A DNA stretch of 64,000 bases from Dawidia soli (GTDB taxonomy: Bacteria > Bacteroidota > Bacteroidia > Cytophagales > Cyclobacteriaceae), in the NCBI RefSeq assembly GCF_018598185.1, contig NZ_JAHESC010000027.1, positions 1 to 64,000 of the forward strand, written 5' to 3'. Made by a program: the position numbers and the translations under genes. Below, piece by piece: positions 61,660-64,000 of the stretch; the first letter of the stretch is position 1, and each line of letters begins with the position of its first letter. Below the pieces are notes generated by a model that ran no database searches, was not told the DNA's origin, and was given only the letters and a program-made list of their open reading frames with translations.

Positions 61660-62770
61660 ATAGCTCGCGTACGAACGTATTGATCACGGCTAGAAGCTTT
61701 TCGCCTTCGTGTTCCCAGAAGACATCGTCCGGCACGGTGGTATAGAATGTTTTTTCACGCAGCTGTTGCAGGGCGTGCGCGGCGTTAAAAGATGCCGGTT
61801 GAAAGGTTACCGCGGCATCGAACCGTGCAGCATAGTCTGCCCACGGCGCATACTCGATGAGCAGGATCGGCAGGTGATACCCCAGGTACTCGTATAGCTT
61901 TGTGGGAAACGAGTGCTCGGTGGCGGGATTGGGAGGATAGGCGATGATGCCCGCGTCGGCCTGCAGGATCTCGCGTTCGATGGCGGGGTGCGGCACCAGG
62001 TGGTCGCCGCCATGCAATATAATGTAGGGCATCGTGGCCAGGCGCGCCTGCAGACGGTGCCGTTCGGCCACCAGCGCACAATAGCCGATGATGGTGCCGC
62101 GTACGGCCGGATCGTGGCGGTGGAGCGCTTCCAGCAGGTCGAGGAATGTGAAGAGGCCGGTGATCTCCGACAGGGTACCGGTGAACAGGAACTGGCGTGC
62201 AGGGGTTTGCCGGGGCGCGGGAGCTACCGCCGGGGGCCGGCGTAATTTATTTTCGATGATGGTCCTCCGGCCCCGGCCAAACGATAGCTCCTGTGCATAG
62301 CCCTTTTCGGCCAGGAGGAAATGATGTATGAACCCGGCGCCGATATGCTCGCATACGCGCACATAGCCCGCCACGAGCGGGCGCAGGATGCGCGGGAAGG
62401 CGGCAGTATATAAAATGTTGCGGTAGTAGTTTTCCCGCACGTCATATATCAGGCGGCACCGCGTTAAAAGCCGCGCCAGCACGGCCATGAAGATCAGCTC
62501 GTGTGTGCAGAACACAAACACGACGGGCCGCAACGCGACCACGCGGGCCAGGATACGCCAGGGCGCCAGCATACGGCCCAGGCTGATGCGGCGGAAGGGA
62601 CGGAGCGGGTGCACAAGCACATCGTTCCGGAGGGGAGCGGGAGCGCTGCCCGGATAGCCTACGACGTGCACTTCGTAAGCGGCCGACAGGCTGCCGCCCA
62701 TTTTCTCAAACATGCGCGTATCGTCCACCGGTTTCAGCACCGAGGCGAGGACTATTCTCCTTTTTTTCAT
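61658..62770 (-). CDS. Glycosyltransferase (GT4-like, GT-B fold)
   Basis: About 370 residues. The N-terminal half begins RIVLASVLKPVDDTRMFEK, a pattern of glycosyltransferase-4-like proteins, followed by FVFCTHELIFMAVLARLL and LIYDVREN. The second half has FLFTGTLSEITGLFTFLDLLEAL and the donor-binding end ADAGIIAYPPNPATEHSFPTKLYEYLGYHLPIL, with the E-x7-E-like Pro-Thr-Lys-x-x-E-Y-x-x-x-x-x-P of GT4. It would transfer a sugar from a nucleotide donor, maybe for surface glycans. No other glycan-biosynthesis gene is near. ATG 62770 is preferred over GTG 62779. Convergent with tonB, and divergent from dapD with 29 bases between starts. Confidence 0.87.
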   Translation of the reverse strand: MKKRRIVLASVLKPVDDTRMFEKMGGSLSAAYEVHVVGYPGSAPAPLRNDVLVHPLRPFRRISLGRMLAPWRILARVVALRPVVFVFCTHELIFMAVLARLLTRCRLIYDVRENYYRNILYTAAFPRILRPLVAGYVRVCEHIGAGFIHHFLLAEKGYAQELSFGRGRRTIIENKLRRPPAVAPAPRQTPARQFLFTGTLSEITGLFTFLDLLEALHRHDPAVRGTIIGYCALVAERHRLQARLATMPYIILHGGDHLVPHPAIEREILQADAGIIAYPPNPATEHSFPTKLYEYLGYHLPILLIEYAPWADYAARFDAAVTFQPASFNAAHALQQLREKTFYTTVPDDVFWEHEGEKLLAVINTFVREL

Positions 62771-62799
62771 TTCTTGCACGTGGATTTAAAACTAAGAAA

Positions 62800-63615
62800 A
62801 TGGAACTGAAAGAACTCATTGAAAAAACCTGGGAAGACCGGTCGCTGCTGCAGTCACTGGAAAGCCAGGAGGCTATCCGGTCAGTAGTAGAAAAGTTGGA
62901 CAAAGGCAAGCTGCGTGTGGCCGAGCCGACAGAAGACGGCAACTGGCAGGTCAATGAGTGGATCAAAAAGGCCGTGATCCTGTACTTCCCCATCCAGCAG
63001 ATGAAAACCATCGAGGCCGGCCCGTTTGAATTCCACGACAAGATCGATATGAAGCGCAACTTCAAAGATCTGGGCGTGCGAGTGGTGCCGCATGCCATTG
63101 CACGGCACGGCTCGTACCTGGCCAAGGGCGTGATCATGATGCCGTCGTATGTCAACATCGGCGCCTATGTAGACGAGTGCACCATGGTCGACACCTGGGC
63201 AACGGTAGGGAGCTGCGCACAGATCGGCAAGAACGTACACCTGAGCGGCGGTGTCGGGATCGGCGGCGTGCTGGAGCCTGTACAGGCGGCGCCCGTGATC
63301 ATCGAAGACAACGCCTTTATCGGCTCACGTTGCATCGTCGTGGAAGGCGTGCGTGTAGGCAAGGAGGCGGTGCTGGGGGCCAACGTGGTGCTGACGTCCA
63401 GCTCGAAGATCATCGACGTGACCGGCGCCGAGCCCGTAGAATATAAAAGCTATGTGCCCGAGCGCTCCGTGGTCATCCCGGGTTCGTATACCAAAAAATT
63501 CCCGGCAGGCGAGTTCCAGGTGCCGTGCGCGCTCATCATCGGCAAGCGCAAGGAGAGCACCGACAAGAAAACGTCGCTGAATGACGCGTTGCGGGACAAT
63601 AATGTGGCCGTTTAA
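62800..63615 (+). CDS. dapD: 2,3,4,5-tetrahydropyridine-2,6-dicarboxylate N-succinyltransferase DapD
   Basis: DapD uses succinyl-CoA to acylate tetrahydrodipicolinate in the lysine / meso-diaminopimelate pathway. A 271-residue protein of typical length. The N-terminal helical domain (ELIEKTWEDRSLL) is followed by a left-handed beta-helix of hexapeptide repeats. GVIMMPSYVNIGAYVDECTMVDTWATVGSCAQIG and GGVGIGGVLEPVQAAPVIIEDNAFIGSRCIVVEGV are diagnostic of the family. The active-site Asp and Glu are in this region. The C-terminal SYTKKFPAGEFQVPCALIIGKR is also conserved. Start is supported by AAGAAA before ATG. Confidence 0.97.
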   Translation: MELKELIEKTWEDRSLLQSLESQEAIRSVVEKLDKGKLRVAEPTEDGNWQVNEWIKKAVILYFPIQQMKTIEAGPFEFHDKIDMKRNFKDLGVRVVPHAIARHGSYLAKGVIMMPSYVNIGAYVDECTMVDTWATVGSCAQIGKNVHLSGGVGIGGVLEPVQAAPVIIEDNAFIGSRCIVVEGVRVGKEAVLGANVVLTSSSKIIDVTGAEPVEYKSYVPERSVVIPGSYTKKFPAGEFQVPCALIIGKRKESTDKKTSLNDALRDNNVAV

Positions 63616-63739
63616 GCGTCTTTTTGGACAGAAGGTGTGCTTTCGTAATATTTTCGTAATAACGTTGGCACATCCTTTGAATTTCATAAAACGTTTATTT
63701 GTCAATCATGCGCCTTGCGTAAATTTGGATAACGCGATT

Positions 63740-64000
63740 ATGAAAAAGTTGGGTCTCTGGATCACCGCCATAGCTGTCATCTTTGCCTTCACACAAGAAA
63801 GCAAAGAGCAGTATTCTGTTGTCAAAAACGAGAGCTTCATGCGGGGTGAAGTCATTCGTTTCAAAATGACGTACGGCATATTCACGGTGGGAAAAGGCAG
63901 TGCGACCATTGCCCCTACCTACTATAAAATGAATGACCGCAACTGCTTTAAAGTGGACGTGACCGGCAAGACGGTGGGCATGGTGGATTGGGTAGCGGAC
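63740..64000 (+). CDS. DUF3108-domain secreted protein (partial)
   Basis: The first 87 codons of a protein cut by the right edge. A signal peptide (LGLWITAIAVIFAFTQ) is followed by MRGEVIRFKMTYGIFTVGKGSATIAP and FKVDVTGKTVGMVDW, the N-terminal pattern of DUF3108 proteins. These are periplasmic or outer-membrane-linked, and their function is unknown. It is 124 bases after dapD on the same strand. Confidence 0.85.
   Translation, partial: MKKLGLWITAIAVIFAFTQESKEQYSVVKNESFMRGEVIRFKMTYGIFTVGKGSATIAPTYYKMNDRNCFKVDVTGKTVGMVDWVAD

Overview
The window looks like a chromosome segment from an aerobic Bacteroidota bacterium, probably Cytophagales-like. The evidence is a SusC/SusD pair with a hybrid two-component regulator, a Bacteroidota-type TonB, lipoproteins and sulfatases, weak Shine-Dalgarno sites, and a copper-type formylglycine-generating enzyme rather than the anaerobic maturase. 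No rRNA, tRNA, CRISPR array or transposase gene was recognised.

Layout. 1-5.5 kb: an ECF42-type sigma factor (cut by the window edge), rlmF, an EthD-domain secreted protein divergent from a LysR regulator, an acyltransferase and a small membrane protein. 5.9-9.3 kb: a large RecB-like nuclease / RNase H-like / SF1 helicase protein. 9.5-13.5 kb: a membrane-anchored AraC regulator, then a two-subunit molybdenum hydroxylase (IorA/IorB type) and a possible xdhC remnant. 13.6-15.5 kb: a class III cyclase fused to a TolB/FlgO-like domain and TPRs.

15.6-21.6 kb is the most novel part. Four proteins in two convergent two-gene units share an N-terminal leader built around D-N-R-P-E at residues 32-38, followed by different payloads. 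One carries DUF4157 (the 'eCIS core' domain) with an intact HExxH. Two share a C-terminal domain whose motifs recall the EreA/ChaN/TraB/Tiki fold. One resembles the amidoligase / glutamate-cysteine ligase fold. One is unrecognised. I read this as a set of cargo or effector proteins with a common address tag, far from any injection-system structural gene in this window.

22.1-48.2 kb: a sulfated-glycan utilisation locus. SusC-SusD is followed on the same strand by seven sulfatase domains, a GH2 and a GH43 that is fused to one of the sulfatases. Then come a hybrid two-component sensor/regulator on the opposite strand, an eighth sulfatase, and a lipoprotein formylglycine-generating enzyme translationally coupled to it. 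All eight sulfatases keep the Cys-type C-x-P-x-R site that this enzyme activates.

48.3-55.9 kb: two AT-rich stretches (a PAP2 phosphatase carrying a TonB-receptor-like N-terminal piece; an FtsX-type permease; an alpha/beta hydrolase) on either side of mnmE. A decayed, inverted copy of the mnmE 3' end lies just beyond the mnmE start, suggesting past integration and rearrangement.

55.9-60.5 kb: a tightly overlapping metal-uptake operon (DtxR-type regulator, TroA-like binding lipoprotein, ATPase, a permease fused to its own DtxR-like domain, a second permease). It is divergent from tonB across a short region with two overlapping palindromes. 61.7-64 kb: a glycosyltransferase, dapD and the start of a DUF3108 protein.
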